Assembly: GCF_016860525.1 (NCBI RefSeq)
Contig: NZ_BNEA01000015.1
Location: 2,914,001 to 2,978,000, forward strand
Reading direction: 5' to 3'
Source: Streptomyces rubradiris
Lineage (GTDB): Bacteria; Actinomycetota; Actinomycetes; Streptomycetales; Streptomycetaceae
Length of the DNA: 64,000 nt
In this document: positions 44,289 through 52,208 of the stretch, in pieces
Position numbering within the stretch: position 1 is the first letter of the stretch
Layout of the letters: each line of letters begins with the position of its first letter
The notes under the pieces: generated by a model
Database searches by the model: none
Seen by the model: the letters and a program-made list of their open reading frames with translations, nothing else
Told to the model about the DNA's origin: nothing
Made by a program: the position numbers and the translations under genes

Positions 44289-45332
44289 ATGAGCAACGCG
44301 CAACCGCTCCTGGACGTCAGCGGTCTGACCAAGCACTTCCCGATCAAGGGCGGCTTCCCCATCAAGCGGACCGTCGGCGCCGTCCAGGCCGTCGACGGGC
44401 TGGACTTCCAGGTCGCCGAGGGCGAGAGCCTGGGCCTGGTCGGCGAGTCCGGCTGCGGCAAGTCGACCACCGGCCGGCTGATCACCCGCCTGCTGGAACC
44501 GACCGGCGGCAAGATCACCTACCGGGGCCAGGACATCACGCACGCCGGCCGCAAGGAGCTGGCGCCGATCCGCTCCGAGATCCAGATGATCTTCCAGGAC
44601 CCGTACGCCTCGCTGAACCCGCGGCAGACGGTCGGCAAGATCATCTCCGGGCCGATGGAGATCAACAACATCAACCCGGAAGGCGGCCGGGAGAAGCGGG
44701 TCCGCGAACTGCTGGAGATCGTCGGCCTGAACCCCGAGCACTACAACCGGTTCCCGCACGAGTTCTCCGGCGGCCAGCGGCAACGCATCGGTGTGGCACG
44801 GGCGTTGGCCCTGGAACCGAAGCTGATCGTCGCCGACGAACCGGTCTCCGCCCTGGACGTCTCCATCCAGGCCCAGGTCGTCAACCTGCTCCAGAAGGTG
44901 CAGAACGAACTCGGCATCGCGTTCGTGTTCATCGCCCACGACCTCGCCATCGTCCGGCACTTCTCCCAGCGCGTCGCCGTGATGTACCTCGGCAAGATCG
45001 TGGAGATCGCCGACCGCGAGGACCTGTACGGCAACCCGCGCCACCCCTACACGCGGGCCCTGCTGTCCGCCGTGCCCGAGGCGACGGTGGAGGAGGAGCC
45101 GCGCGAGCGCATCCGACTGGCCGGTGACGTACCGTCGCCGATCAACCCGCCCTCCGGCTGCCGGTTCCGCACCCGCTGCTGGAAGGCGACCGAGAAGTGC
45201 GCGTCGGAGGCGCCGCCGCTGGTGCAGGTGGAGGGCAACAAGCCGGGCCACCTGACGGCCTGCCACTACCCGGAGACGTCGGACACCGTGCCCGCCCCGC
45301 GCCTCGCCAAGGACCCCGAGGCGGCGGCCTGA
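44289..45332 (+). CDS. Oligopeptide ABC importer ATPase (BldKE/OppF type), cluster 2
   Basis: The 347-residue ATPase has Walker [13 protein letters not shown], signature [15 protein letters not shown], Walker [16 protein letters not shown]-loop VFIAHDLAIV and a C-terminal [16 protein letters not shown] motif. From 44577 to 44999 its DNA is almost identical to the inverted copy inside the ATPase at 47014, while the 5' and 3' parts are more divergent. It is the last gene of cluster 2, followed by a strong terminator at 45417. Confidence 0.92.
   Translation: MSNAQPLLDVSGLTKHFPIKGGFPIKRTVGAVQAVDGLDFQVAEGESLGLVGESGCGKSTTGRLITRLLEPTGGKITYRGQDITHAGRKELAPIRSEIQMIFQDPYASLNPRQTVGKIISGPMEINNINPEGGREKRVRELLEIVGLNPEHYNRFPHEFSGGQRQRIGVARALALEPKLIVADEPVSALDVSIQAQVVNLLQKVQNELGIAFVFIAHDLAIVRHFSQRVAVMYLGKIVEIADREDLYGNPRHPYTRALLSAVPEATVEEEPRERIRLAGDVPSPINPPSGCRFRTRCWKATEKCASEAPPLVQVEGNKPGHLTACHYPETSDTVPAPRLAKDPEAAA
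44577..44999 (+). repeat. 423-bp inverted repeat, left copy (within cluster 2 OppF-type ATPase)
   Basis: Compared base by base with the reverse complement of 47380-47802, I count about five mismatches in 423 positions and no gaps. Codon-neutral sites match too, so the identity is not due to protein constraint. Confidence 0.88.
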
Positions 45333-45416
45333 CACACCCCTTTCCGTCAGCCGCCCCTCGCGGAACGGACTTTCACCGGCCCATTGACCCGAGCCCATGA
45401 ACGTCCGCTCCAGGGA

Positions 45417-45453
45417 AAGAGGGCCCGTGCCGTCCCAAGGCACGGGCCCTCTT
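45417..45453 (+). terminator. Strong hairpin terminator of cluster 2
   Basis: A perfect 15-bp stem (45417-45431 and 45439-45453) with a 7-base loop is followed by a pyrimidine-rich, T-containing tail. It lies 85 bases after the last ATPase stop. Confidence 0.85.
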
Positions 45454-45498
45454 CCCTCTTTCCTCTTCCCTCTTTCCTCTTCCCTCTTTCCTCTTTCT
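45447..45498. repeat. 52-base homopyrimidine tract of 14-bp repeats
   Basis: Every base on the plus strand from 45447 to 45498 is C or T. Three exact 14-bp units (45448, 45462, 45476) and part of a fourth make up the tract. It begins inside the right arm of the terminator and ends before the methyltransferase gene. Such tracts can adopt triplex structures. Confidence 0.85.
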
Positions 45499-45549
45499 GC
45501 ATCCCATTTCCCCCACGCGCCGTTCCCCACCGTGTGTCAGAATGCCGCG

Positions 45550-46290
45550 GTGGTGGACAACGCCTTCGACGATCTCTCACTCGCCGCGCTCTACGACCGC
45601 CTCAACCCCTGGGGACCGGGGGACGAGTTCTACCTCGGTCTGCTGCGGGAGGCCGGCTCCGTGCTGGACATCGGGTGCGGCACCGGGCAGTTGCTGCGGC
45701 GGGCCCGTGCCGAAGGGCACCGGGGGCGGCTGATGGGGCTCGACCCGGCCGCCGCGATGCTCACCCAGGCGCGACAGGCCCGGCCCGACGTCGAATGGGT
45801 GCTCGGCGACATGCGGGTGCGGCGCTGGCAGGAGGAGTTCGACCTCGCCGTCATGACCGGGCACGCCTTCCAGGAACTGGTGACGGACGAGGAGATCCGG
45901 GCCTGTCTGCACGCCGTCCGCGCGGCCCTGAGGGACGGCGGGCGGTTCGTGTTCGAGACCCGCAATCCGGGCGCCCGGCCCTGGGAGCGGTGGACCCCGG
46001 ACCGGGTGCACGAGGTCACCGCCGCCGATGGCACCGCGGTACGGGTGTGGCACGAGGTGCGGGGCGAGAGCCTGGACCGGGGCCTGGTGCGGTACACGGA
46101 GACCTACGACGGCGACGGCTGGCCCGCGCCCAGGACCGCCCACAACGTACTGCGCTTCCTCGACGCCGGGTCACTGGAGTACTTCCTCACCGAGGCCGGT
46201 CTGCGGGTCGTCGAGCAGTACGGGGACTGGGAGCGGGGGCCGCTCACCCCCGGCTCCCCCGAGATAGTCACCGTGGCGCGAAAGGCATAG
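45550..46290 (+). CDS. Class I SAM-dependent methyltransferase
   Basis: The 246-residue product starts at GTG 45550 (or GTG 45553). It has the SAM-binding motif SVLDIGCGTGQLLRRA, an acidic loop MGLDPAAAMLTQAR, motif II EWVLGDMRV, and DGGRFVFETRNPG. The GYDR-like N-terminal segment (AALYDRLNPWGPGDEFYL) is typical of the Methyltransf_25 group. The acceptor is unknown. No ribosome binding site is obvious, and the homopyrimidine tract lies just upstream. It sits between the convergent importer clusters and has no obvious functional link to them. Confidence 0.85.
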   Translation: MVDNAFDDLSLAALYDRLNPWGPGDEFYLGLLREAGSVLDIGCGTGQLLRRARAEGHRGRLMGLDPAAAMLTQARQARPDVEWVLGDMRVRRWQEEFDLAVMTGHAFQELVTDEEIRACLHAVRAALRDGGRFVFETRNPGARPWERWTPDRVHEVTAADGTAVRVWHEVRGESLDRGLVRYTETYDGDGWPAPRTAHNVLRFLDAGSLEYFLTEAGLRVVEQYGDWERGPLTPGSPEIVTVARKA

Positions 46291-46436
46291 CCGGATCAGG
46301 GGTCCCACCCGCCGGGCGTGATGGTGATCAGGCAGCTCAAGCTTTCCTCAACATTCTTGCCGGTCGACCACGGAGAGCAATAAGTTGATCACGCTCCAAC
46401 ACACGGGGATTCCCGCCGACAGAACGGTTGACCATC

Positions 46437-46913
46437 GTGCAAATCTTCGGCAAGTCTGCGGTCATGGGCGGCGCTGTACTCGCTCTCGCGTTCACGGCGC
46501 TCGGACCTGCGTCATCGGCGAATGCCGGCGCCTCCACTTTTCATCTCAAGAGCGCGGTGACGGGCAAGTGCCTCCAGTGGAACGGCCCTAACAAGAACGT
46601 CACCCTGGAAACGTGCCAGAAGAAAAAGTCGCAGTACTGGGGGCAGGTCGCCTCTCAAATCGCGTCTTATGCCGACCCCTACGGCAATTTCTGCCTCGGA
46701 ATCTACAAGACGCTGGAGAAGCCTCCGGTGGGCCGCTACTGCTACGAAGCTCCCGGCACCAGGGGCAACGACTTCCGCTACAACCACACGACCTACCTGG
46801 CCGCGGCAGGGCCCGGGTACAAGCCGTGCAACTTCAAGACCGTCAACAAGAAGGTGCTGTGCGGCAAGAGGACCAGCACCCTGAAGGCGATGCAGTGGGT
46901 CGTCACGCCGTGA
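46437..46913 (+). CDS. Small secreted cysteine-containing protein with a ricin-B-like motif
   Basis: From GTG 46437 the product is 158 residues, with a signal peptide (VQIFGKSAVMGGAVLALAFT, cleavage near ANA-GA). TTG 46428 is an equally possible start; neither has a clear ribosome binding site. The mature part contains TGKCLQWNGPNKNVTLETC followed by SQYWGQV, the CL..W..C..QyW pattern of a ricin-type beta-trefoil subunit, then several cysteines (NFCLGIYK, GRYCYEAPG, KPCNFKTV, VLCGKRT) that could form disulphides. Only one subunit of three is clear. Codon usage is less GC-biased than its neighbours, suggesting recent acquisition. A terminator follows at 46925. Confidence 0.7.
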   Translation: MQIFGKSAVMGGAVLALAFTALGPASSANAGASTFHLKSAVTGKCLQWNGPNKNVTLETCQKKKSQYWGQVASQIASYADPYGNFCLGIYKTLEKPPVGRYCYEAPGTRGNDFRYNHTTYLAAAGPGYKPCNFKTVNKKVLCGKRTSTLKAMQWVVTP

Positions 46914-46924
46914 ACCCCTGAAAC

Positions 46925-46965
46925 GGAAAGGAGATCCGCGCTCGCCCCGCCCGGATCTCCTTTCC
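46925..46965. terminator. Hairpin terminator after the secreted protein gene
   Basis: A perfect 14-bp stem (46925-46938 and 46952-46965) with a 13-base loop separates this gene from the convergent importer cluster 3. Confidence 0.8.
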
Positions 46966-47013
46966 CGATACGTGAATCGGCTCCGCGTCCGCACGTACTG
47001 GGAGCAGATTGCG

Positions 47014-48135
47014 CTAACCCGCTTGGTCCTCCTCCAGCGCCGTCAGTGCCGGGTCCAGCACGATGTCCTCGGCCCGGGCCCCGGTGGTCGGCTCCTCCGG
47101 GAAGTGGCAGGCCGTGAGGTGGCCGTCCCGGTTGCCGGAGAGACGGACCAACGGGGGCTCCTCGGCGGCGCACTTGTCCTGGGCCTTCCAGCAGCGGGTG
47201 CGGAAGCGGCAGCCGGAGGGCGGGGAGATGGGGGACGGCACGTCACCGGCCAGCCGGATCCGCTCGCGCCGGGGCGCCTCGTCCTCCGTCAGGGTCACCT
47301 CGGGGACGGCGGAGAGCAGGGCGTGGGTGTAGGGGTGGCGCGGGCGGGTGTAGATGGAGTCGCGGTCCCCCATCTCGATGATCTTGCCGAGGTACATCAC
47401 GGCGACGCGCTGGGAGAAGTGCCGGACGACGGCGAGGTCGTGGGCGATGAACACGAACGCGATGCCGAGTTCGTTCTGCACCTTCTGGAGCAGGTTGACG
47501 ACCTGGGCCTGGATGGAGACGTCCAGGGCGGAGACCGGTTCGTCGGCGACGATCAGCTTCGGCTCCAGGGCCAACGCCCGTGCCACACCGATGCGTTGCC
47601 GCTGGCCGCCGGAGAACTCGTGCGGGAACCGGTTGTAGTGCTCGGGGTTCAGGCCGACGATCTCCAGCAGTTCGCGGACCCGCTTCTCCCGGCCGCCTTC
47701 CGGGTTGATGTTGTTGATCTCCATCGGCCCGGAGATGATCTTGCCGACCGTCTGCCGCGGGTTCAGTGACGAGTACGGGTCCTGGAAGATCATCTGGATC
47801 TCGGAGCGGACGGGGGCGAGCTGCCTGCGCGTGGCGTGGCTGATGTCCCGGCCGCGATAGGTGATCGTCCCGCCGGTCGGTTCCAGCAGGCGGGTGATCA
47901 GCCGGCCGGTGGTCGACTTGCCGCAGCCGGACTCGCCGACCAGGCCGAAGCTCTCGCCCGCGGCCACCCGGAAGTCCAGCCCGTCCACGGCCTGGACGGC
48001 GCCGACGGTCCGCTTGATGGGGAAGCCGCCCTTGACGGGGAAATGCTTGACCAGCCCCGAGACCTCCAGCAGGGGTTCCGGCGGCGCGTCCGCGGCGGCC
48101 TCGCGGGCGGTGGGGAGGACCAGGTCCTCTTTCAT
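47014..48135 (-). CDS. bldKE: Oligopeptide ABC importer ATPase (BldKE-like), cluster 3
   Basis: The 373-residue ATPase has the same motifs as the one at 44289 (Walker [13 protein letters not shown], signature [15 protein letters not shown], Walker [16 protein letters not shown]-loop VFIAHDLAVV, C-terminal [16 protein letters not shown]) plus a longer N-terminus and C-terminus. Bases 47380-47802 are a near-perfect inverted copy of 44577-44999. It ends cluster 3. The symbol is a positional assignment: cluster 3 lies next to typA, where I recall bldK lying in S. coelicolor. Confidence 0.85.
   Translation of the reverse strand: MKEDLVLPTAREAAADAPPEPLLEVSGLVKHFPVKGGFPIKRTVGAVQAVDGLDFRVAAGESFGLVGESGCGKSTTGRLITRLLEPTGGTITYRGRDISHATRRQLAPVRSEIQMIFQDPYSSLNPRQTVGKIISGPMEINNINPEGGREKRVRELLEIVGLNPEHYNRFPHEFSGGQRQRIGVARALALEPKLIVADEPVSALDVSIQAQVVNLLQKVQNELGIAFVFIAHDLAVVRHFSQRVAVMYLGKIIEMGDRDSIYTRPRHPYTHALLSAVPEVTLTEDEAPRRERIRLAGDVPSPISPPSGCRFRTRCWKAQDKCAAEEPPLVRLSGNRDGHLTACHFPEEPTTGARAEDIVLDPALTALEEDQAG
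47380..47802 (-). repeat. 423-bp inverted repeat, right copy (within cluster 3 OppF-type ATPase)
   Basis: This is the partner of 44577-44999. The two copies are 2.4 kb apart and in opposite orientation. Shorter identical patches continue into the 5' parts of both genes, separated by divergent stretches. Confidence 0.88.
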
Positions 48136-48148
48136 GGCTTTTGTCCTC

Positions 48149-49210
48149 CTAGCCCAGTCGGGGCCTGATCTCTTCGGTGAAGATGGTGCGTTGCTGTTCG
48201 GCGCCGAGGTGGCACGCCGAGGAGCGGCCCGGCGCCAGCGCGGGGCTCTCGGTGACGCAGCGGTCGCCGCCGACCCGGTCCCGGAAGGCGCACCGGGGGT
48301 GGAAGCGGCAGCCGGGCGGCGGGGTGAGCAGGCTCGGCGGTGTCCCGGGGATGGGTGCCAGCGGGGCGGCGAGGTCGGAGTCCAGCCGGGGCATGGAGTT
48401 CAGCAGGCCCCAGGTGTACGGGTGCCGCGGCGCGCGGAGCACCTCGTCGACCGTGCCGCGCTCCACCGCCCGCCCGGCGTACATGACCATGATGTCGTCG
48501 GCCATGTCGGCGATGACCCCGAGGTCGTGGGTGATGAAGACGATCGCGGTGCCGAACTCCCGCTGGAGGTCCTTCAGCAGATCCAGGATCTGGGCCTGCA
48601 CGGTCACGTCCAGCGCGGTGGTCGGCTCGTCGGCGATCAGCAGGTCCGGGTCGCACACCAGCGCCATGGCGATCATCGCGCGCTGGCGCATACCGCCGGA
48701 GAACTGGTGCGGATAGTCCCGGGCGCGCTCCGCGGGGTGCGGGATGCCGACCTTGCCGAGCATCTCCACGGCACGTGCCCAGGCGGCCTTCTTCGAGGCG
48801 CCGGTGTGCTTCATGTAGGGCTCGGCGATCTGCCGGCCGATGGTGTAGAAGGGCGACAGCGCGGTGAGCGGGTCCTGGAAGATCATCGCCACCCGGTTGC
48901 CGCGGAGCCGCTCCAGCTCCTTCTCGGTGGCGGTGAGCAGTTCCTTGCCGTCCAGGACGATCTCCCCGTCGATGGTCGTGAACAGCGGGTCGTGCAGCCC
49001 GAGGACGGTCAGATTGGTGACCGACTTGCCCGAGCCCGACTCGCCCACGATGCCGAGGGTCCGGCCGCGGTCGACGTCGAAGGAGAGCCCGTCGACGGCC
49101 CTGACCGGGCCGTCCTCGGTGGAGAACGTCACCCGGAGATCGCGCACCGAGAGGAATCCGCCCGGCCCGGCCGGGCCCGGCGCGCCCTCGGCCTTGGTCA
49201 CTGTGGTCAC
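48149..49210 (-). CDS. bldKD: Oligopeptide ABC importer ATPase (BldKD-like), cluster 3
   Basis: The 353-residue protein starts at GTG 49210 with AGGAAG about 10 bases upstream. Motifs are Walker [13 protein letters not shown], signature [15 protein letters not shown], Walker [16 protein letters not shown]-loop [13 protein letters not shown] and the C-terminal [12 protein letters not shown] cluster. A short Pro/Gly leader ([11 protein letters not shown]) precedes the ATPase fold. It partners the ATPase starting 13 bases after its stop. Confidence 0.85.
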   Translation of the reverse strand: MTTVTKAEGAPGPAGPGGFLSVRDLRVTFSTEDGPVRAVDGLSFDVDRGRTLGIVGESGSGKSVTNLTVLGLHDPLFTTIDGEIVLDGKELLTATEKELERLRGNRVAMIFQDPLTALSPFYTIGRQIAEPYMKHTGASKKAAWARAVEMLGKVGIPHPAERARDYPHQFSGGMRQRAMIAMALVCDPDLLIADEPTTALDVTVQAQILDLLKDLQREFGTAIVFITHDLGVIADMADDIMVMYAGRAVERGTVDEVLRAPRHPYTWGLLNSMPRLDSDLAAPLAPIPGTPPSLLTPPPGCRFHPRCAFRDRVGGDRCVTESPALAPGRSSACHLGAEQQRTIFTEEIRPRLG

Positions 49211-49224
49211 GATGGCTGGTCTTC

Positions 49225-50202
49225 CTAGGAGAGCCGGATGCGGGGGTCGATCCACGCGTAGGTGATGTCGGTGAGGATGTTGATGAGCAGGATGAAGAAG
49301 GCGCCGAACAGCATCACTCCCATGGTCAGCGGCAGGTCCTTGTTGACCGCGCCGTCCACGGCGAGCCGGCCGATGCCCTGGAGGGAGAAGGTCAGTTCGG
49401 TGACGACGGCGCCGCCCAGCATGGAGCTGACGTCGATGCCGAGGATGGTGACGATGGGGATGAGCGAGCCGCGCCAGGCGTAGCGCAGGAAGACGTATCT
49501 GCGGGACATGCCCTTGGCGCGGGCGGTGCGCACGTGGTCCTCGGCGAGCTGCTCGATCATGGACGAGCGGGTCATACGGGTGTACTGCGCGGTGAAGATC
49601 GTGGCCAGCACGCAGACCGGGATCGCCATCCCGACGAACCAGCCGACCGGGTCCCGGGTGAGGGGCACGTACTTCGGGTCCTCCATCCAGCCGGTGCTGT
49701 AGACGAGGATCGTCAGCACGACCGGGCCGAGGAAGTAGATCTGGAAGGAGCTGAGCACCATGGAGGCGCCGGTGGCGACCTTGTCCACCAGGGTGCCGCG
49801 CCGGTAGGCGGCGATCATGCCCGCGCCGATCCCGACGAGGAGGAAGACGACGGCGCCGCCGGCGGTCAGGGTGAGGGTGAGCGGGAACCGGTCCATGATG
49901 GTGCTCCAGACCATGTCCCCGGAGTAGAACGACACGCCCAGGCAAGGCGCCGGGCAGTGGCCGGCCGGGAAGTCCCGGCCCGTCACGATGCCGGACATGA
50001 AGTCCCAGAACTGCCGGGCCAGGGGCAGGTCGAGCCCCAGCGCCTCCCTGATGTCCGCCAGCCGCTGGGGCGAGCAGTCCTTGCCGCAGGCCAGGGAGGC
50101 GTAGTCGGAGGGTGCGGCCACGAAGAGGAAGAACGTCGCCGCCCCGATGAGGAACAGCGTGACGAAGGCGCCGACCGTGCGCCGGATGATGAACTGGACC
50201 AT
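49225..50202 (-). CDS. bldKC: Oligopeptide ABC importer permease (BldKC-like), cluster 3
   Basis: The 325-residue permease starts at ATG 50202. The first helix (VGAFVTLFLIGAATFFLFVA) is followed by LACGKDCSPQRLADIREALG, whose cysteine pair parallels that of the cluster 2 permease, and by CPAPCLGVSF. The EAA loop is RAKGMSRRYVFLRYAWRGSL. In S. coelicolor BldKC is the second permease of the importer needed for aerial mycelium formation on rich medium; that role is inferred here. Confidence 0.85.
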   Translation of the reverse strand: MVQFIIRRTVGAFVTLFLIGAATFFLFVAAPSDYASLACGKDCSPQRLADIREALGLDLPLARQFWDFMSGIVTGRDFPAGHCPAPCLGVSFYSGDMVWSTIMDRFPLTLTLTAGGAVVFLLVGIGAGMIAAYRRGTLVDKVATGASMVLSSFQIYFLGPVVLTILVYSTGWMEDPKYVPLTRDPVGWFVGMAIPVCVLATIFTAQYTRMTRSSMIEQLAEDHVRTARAKGMSRRYVFLRYAWRGSLIPIVTILGIDVSSMLGGAVVTELTFSLQGIGRLAVDGAVNKDLPLTMGVMLFGAFFILLINILTDITYAWIDPRIRLS

Positions 50203-50311
50203 GGCGGGCTGGCTGCTCTCTGCGGAGTCAGTGGGAGACGGTGGGCGGGCCGGTGCGGCCGGGGAGGCGTGGCGCTCGCCGAGCGACGCGCTCCGCCTCC
50301 CCGGCCGGGCG

Positions 50312-52105
50312 TCACGACTTCAGGTACAGCCGGTTGATGTCGATGAGGCTGGACACCGTGCCGTAGCGGGCGCCGCCCACGTTCGAGCCGGAGAGCTGGA
50401 ACTGCTTCGCGTACCACAGCGGGGCCGCCGGGAGGACGTTCTCCAGCAGGTAGTGGTGGGCTTCCTTCCAGGTCTTGGCGGCCTCGGCCGGCTGCTGGGT
50501 CAGCGCCTTCTTGATGAGGGCGTCGACCTTCGGGTCCTTCACGTGCGAGTAGTTGGAGGAGCCGTCGAAGACCTGCGAGCCGTCGTAGATCGGGGTGACG
50601 ACCGTGCCCGGGGACGGCCAGTCCTGGCCCCAGCCGGTGATGTACATGTCGTAGGGGTTGTCGAGCTTGCCGAGCTGCTCGTAGTAGCTGGCCGCGTCGA
50701 TCTCCTTGGCCACGACGTCGAAGCCGGCCTTGGTCAGCGCGTCCTCGAGGGCGACCTTGCGCCGCTGGCCCTGCTCGCTGTTGGCGTAGGCGAGGACGAG
50801 CTTCTTCTCGGCGGCCGGAACGTCCTGGAGGAGTTCCTTGGCCTTGGCGGCGTTGCCCTGCGGGGTCTTCAGCCGGCCGTAGGGGTCGTAGGAGGGCTCG
50901 TAGCCGGGCAGCGTCGGCGCGAAGAGGTTCGGTGCGACCTCACCGCCGTAGGCGCCGCCCTCGCCGGCGATGAGGGACTTGGAGTTGACCGCGTAGGCGG
51001 CGGCCTCGCGGACCTTCTTGTTCTTGACCCGGTCGAGGTTGAAGGTCAGCGCCATGACGTAGGGCTGGTAGCCCCTGACGGTGCGCTTGTTGGCTTCCGG
51101 GTTCCTGATGACGTCCTGGATCTGGGTGGCGTCGATGCCGCCGGTGAGCTGGATGGCGTTCTTGTTGTCGCCCTCGTCGGCGAGCAGCCGCTTGGTCTGC
51201 GTGGACTCGGTGACGCCGAACTGGATGGTGAAGCCGTCCACGTACTGGTGGCGCACGGAGTCGGTCTTCGGGTCCCAGTTGGTGTTGCGCACCAGCTTCA
51301 GGGTCTTGCCGGCCTTGTTCTCCGCGACCTTGTACGGTCCGGTGGCGACCGGCTTCTTCTCGTACCGCTCCTTGGTGTCTCCCTTCGCGGGGACGACGGC
51401 GTAGCCGTGCATGGCGAGCGTCTGTGGCAGGTCCGGGCGCGGCTGGTCGAAGTGGAAGACCACCGTCTTGTCGTCGGGGGTGTCCAGCACCGAGGCCGGC
51501 AGGTGCTTGCCGTCGAAGCCGCCGCCGGGCAGGGCCTTGCGGTAGTCGGTGCCGCTCAGCCAGGTCTGCAGATAGGTGGGGCCGTCGAAGATGAACTTCG
51601 CGTACTGGCGCTCGACGGTGTGCCGGACGTCGGCGGAGGTGAGGGCGTTGCCGTTCTCGTCCTTGATGCCGTCCTTCAGCGTGTACGTCCAGGTCCTGCC
51701 GCCGTCGGAGGACTTGCCGGAGTCGGTGGCGAGGTCGCCGACGACCGAGACGTTGCCCTTGTCGTCCTCCTGGAACTGGGTCAGGCGGCGGAAGAGCAGG
51801 TTGGCCACCTGGCCGGAGTCGTTGACGTAGATCTGGGCGGGGTCCAGATGGGACAGGCCCGCTTCCTGGTAGACGGTGATCGTGCCGCCGGACCTGGCGC
51901 CGGGCACGTCCTTCGCGGGTCCGGTCGATCCCTCGGCGTCGGCGTAGACGACCGGTTCGGACTGGACCGCCGCCTCCTTCTGGTCCTCCTTGGTGTCCTT
52001 CCCGGACTTGCCGCCCTCGTTCTTCGAGCAGGCCGTGAGGGCGAGGGAGCCGGCCGCGAGGGCGATCACGACGGCACGCGCTGCGCGGGCACGCTGAGAC
52101 ATCAT
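50312..52105 (-). CDS. bldKB: Oligopeptide-binding lipoprotein (BldKB-like), cluster 3
   Basis: The 597-residue SBP_bac_5 protein begins at ATG 52105 (GGTGG 9 bases upstream; ATG 52102 is also possible). A Sec-type signal without twin arginines ends in lipobox LTAC with C26. A charged linker (KSGKDTKEDQKEA) follows, then the binding core (GTITVYQEAGLSHLDPAQIY, VRHTVERQYAKFIFDGP, KPVATGPYKVAEN and MYITGWGQDWPSPG). In S. coelicolor BldKB captures a developmental signal peptide and is about this length. The ligand in this strain is unknown. It differs from the cluster 2 protein, which has a Tat signal. Confidence 0.87.
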   Translation of the reverse strand: MMSQRARAARAVVIALAAGSLALTACSKNEGGKSGKDTKEDQKEAAVQSEPVVYADAEGSTGPAKDVPGARSGGTITVYQEAGLSHLDPAQIYVNDSGQVANLLFRRLTQFQEDDKGNVSVVGDLATDSGKSSDGGRTWTYTLKDGIKDENGNALTSADVRHTVERQYAKFIFDGPTYLQTWLSGTDYRKALPGGGFDGKHLPASVLDTPDDKTVVFHFDQPRPDLPQTLAMHGYAVVPAKGDTKERYEKKPVATGPYKVAENKAGKTLKLVRNTNWDPKTDSVRHQYVDGFTIQFGVTESTQTKRLLADEGDNKNAIQLTGGIDATQIQDVIRNPEANKRTVRGYQPYVMALTFNLDRVKNKKVREAAAYAVNSKSLIAGEGGAYGGEVAPNLFAPTLPGYEPSYDPYGRLKTPQGNAAKAKELLQDVPAAEKKLVLAYANSEQGQRRKVALEDALTKAGFDVVAKEIDAASYYEQLGKLDNPYDMYITGWGQDWPSPGTVVTPIYDGSQVFDGSSNYSHVKDPKVDALIKKALTQQPAEAAKTWKEAHHYLLENVLPAAPLWYAKQFQLSGSNVGGARYGTVSSLIDINRLYLKS

Positions 52106-52208
52106 GTGGGCTGTCCACCTACCTGTCGGGTCTGTTATCCGTGAGATCTGCCGGGCGCCGGCCGGGCGGGCCGGCGGGGGCGGCAGCCACCCCCACCCAA
52201 CGGACGTA

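Noticed and set aside
45397..45549. N-terminal extension of the methyltransferase through the homopyrimidine tract
   Set aside because: The extension would be Ser/Leu/Phe-Pro repeats encoded by the terminator and tract. Homology-like sequence begins only at VVDNAFDD.
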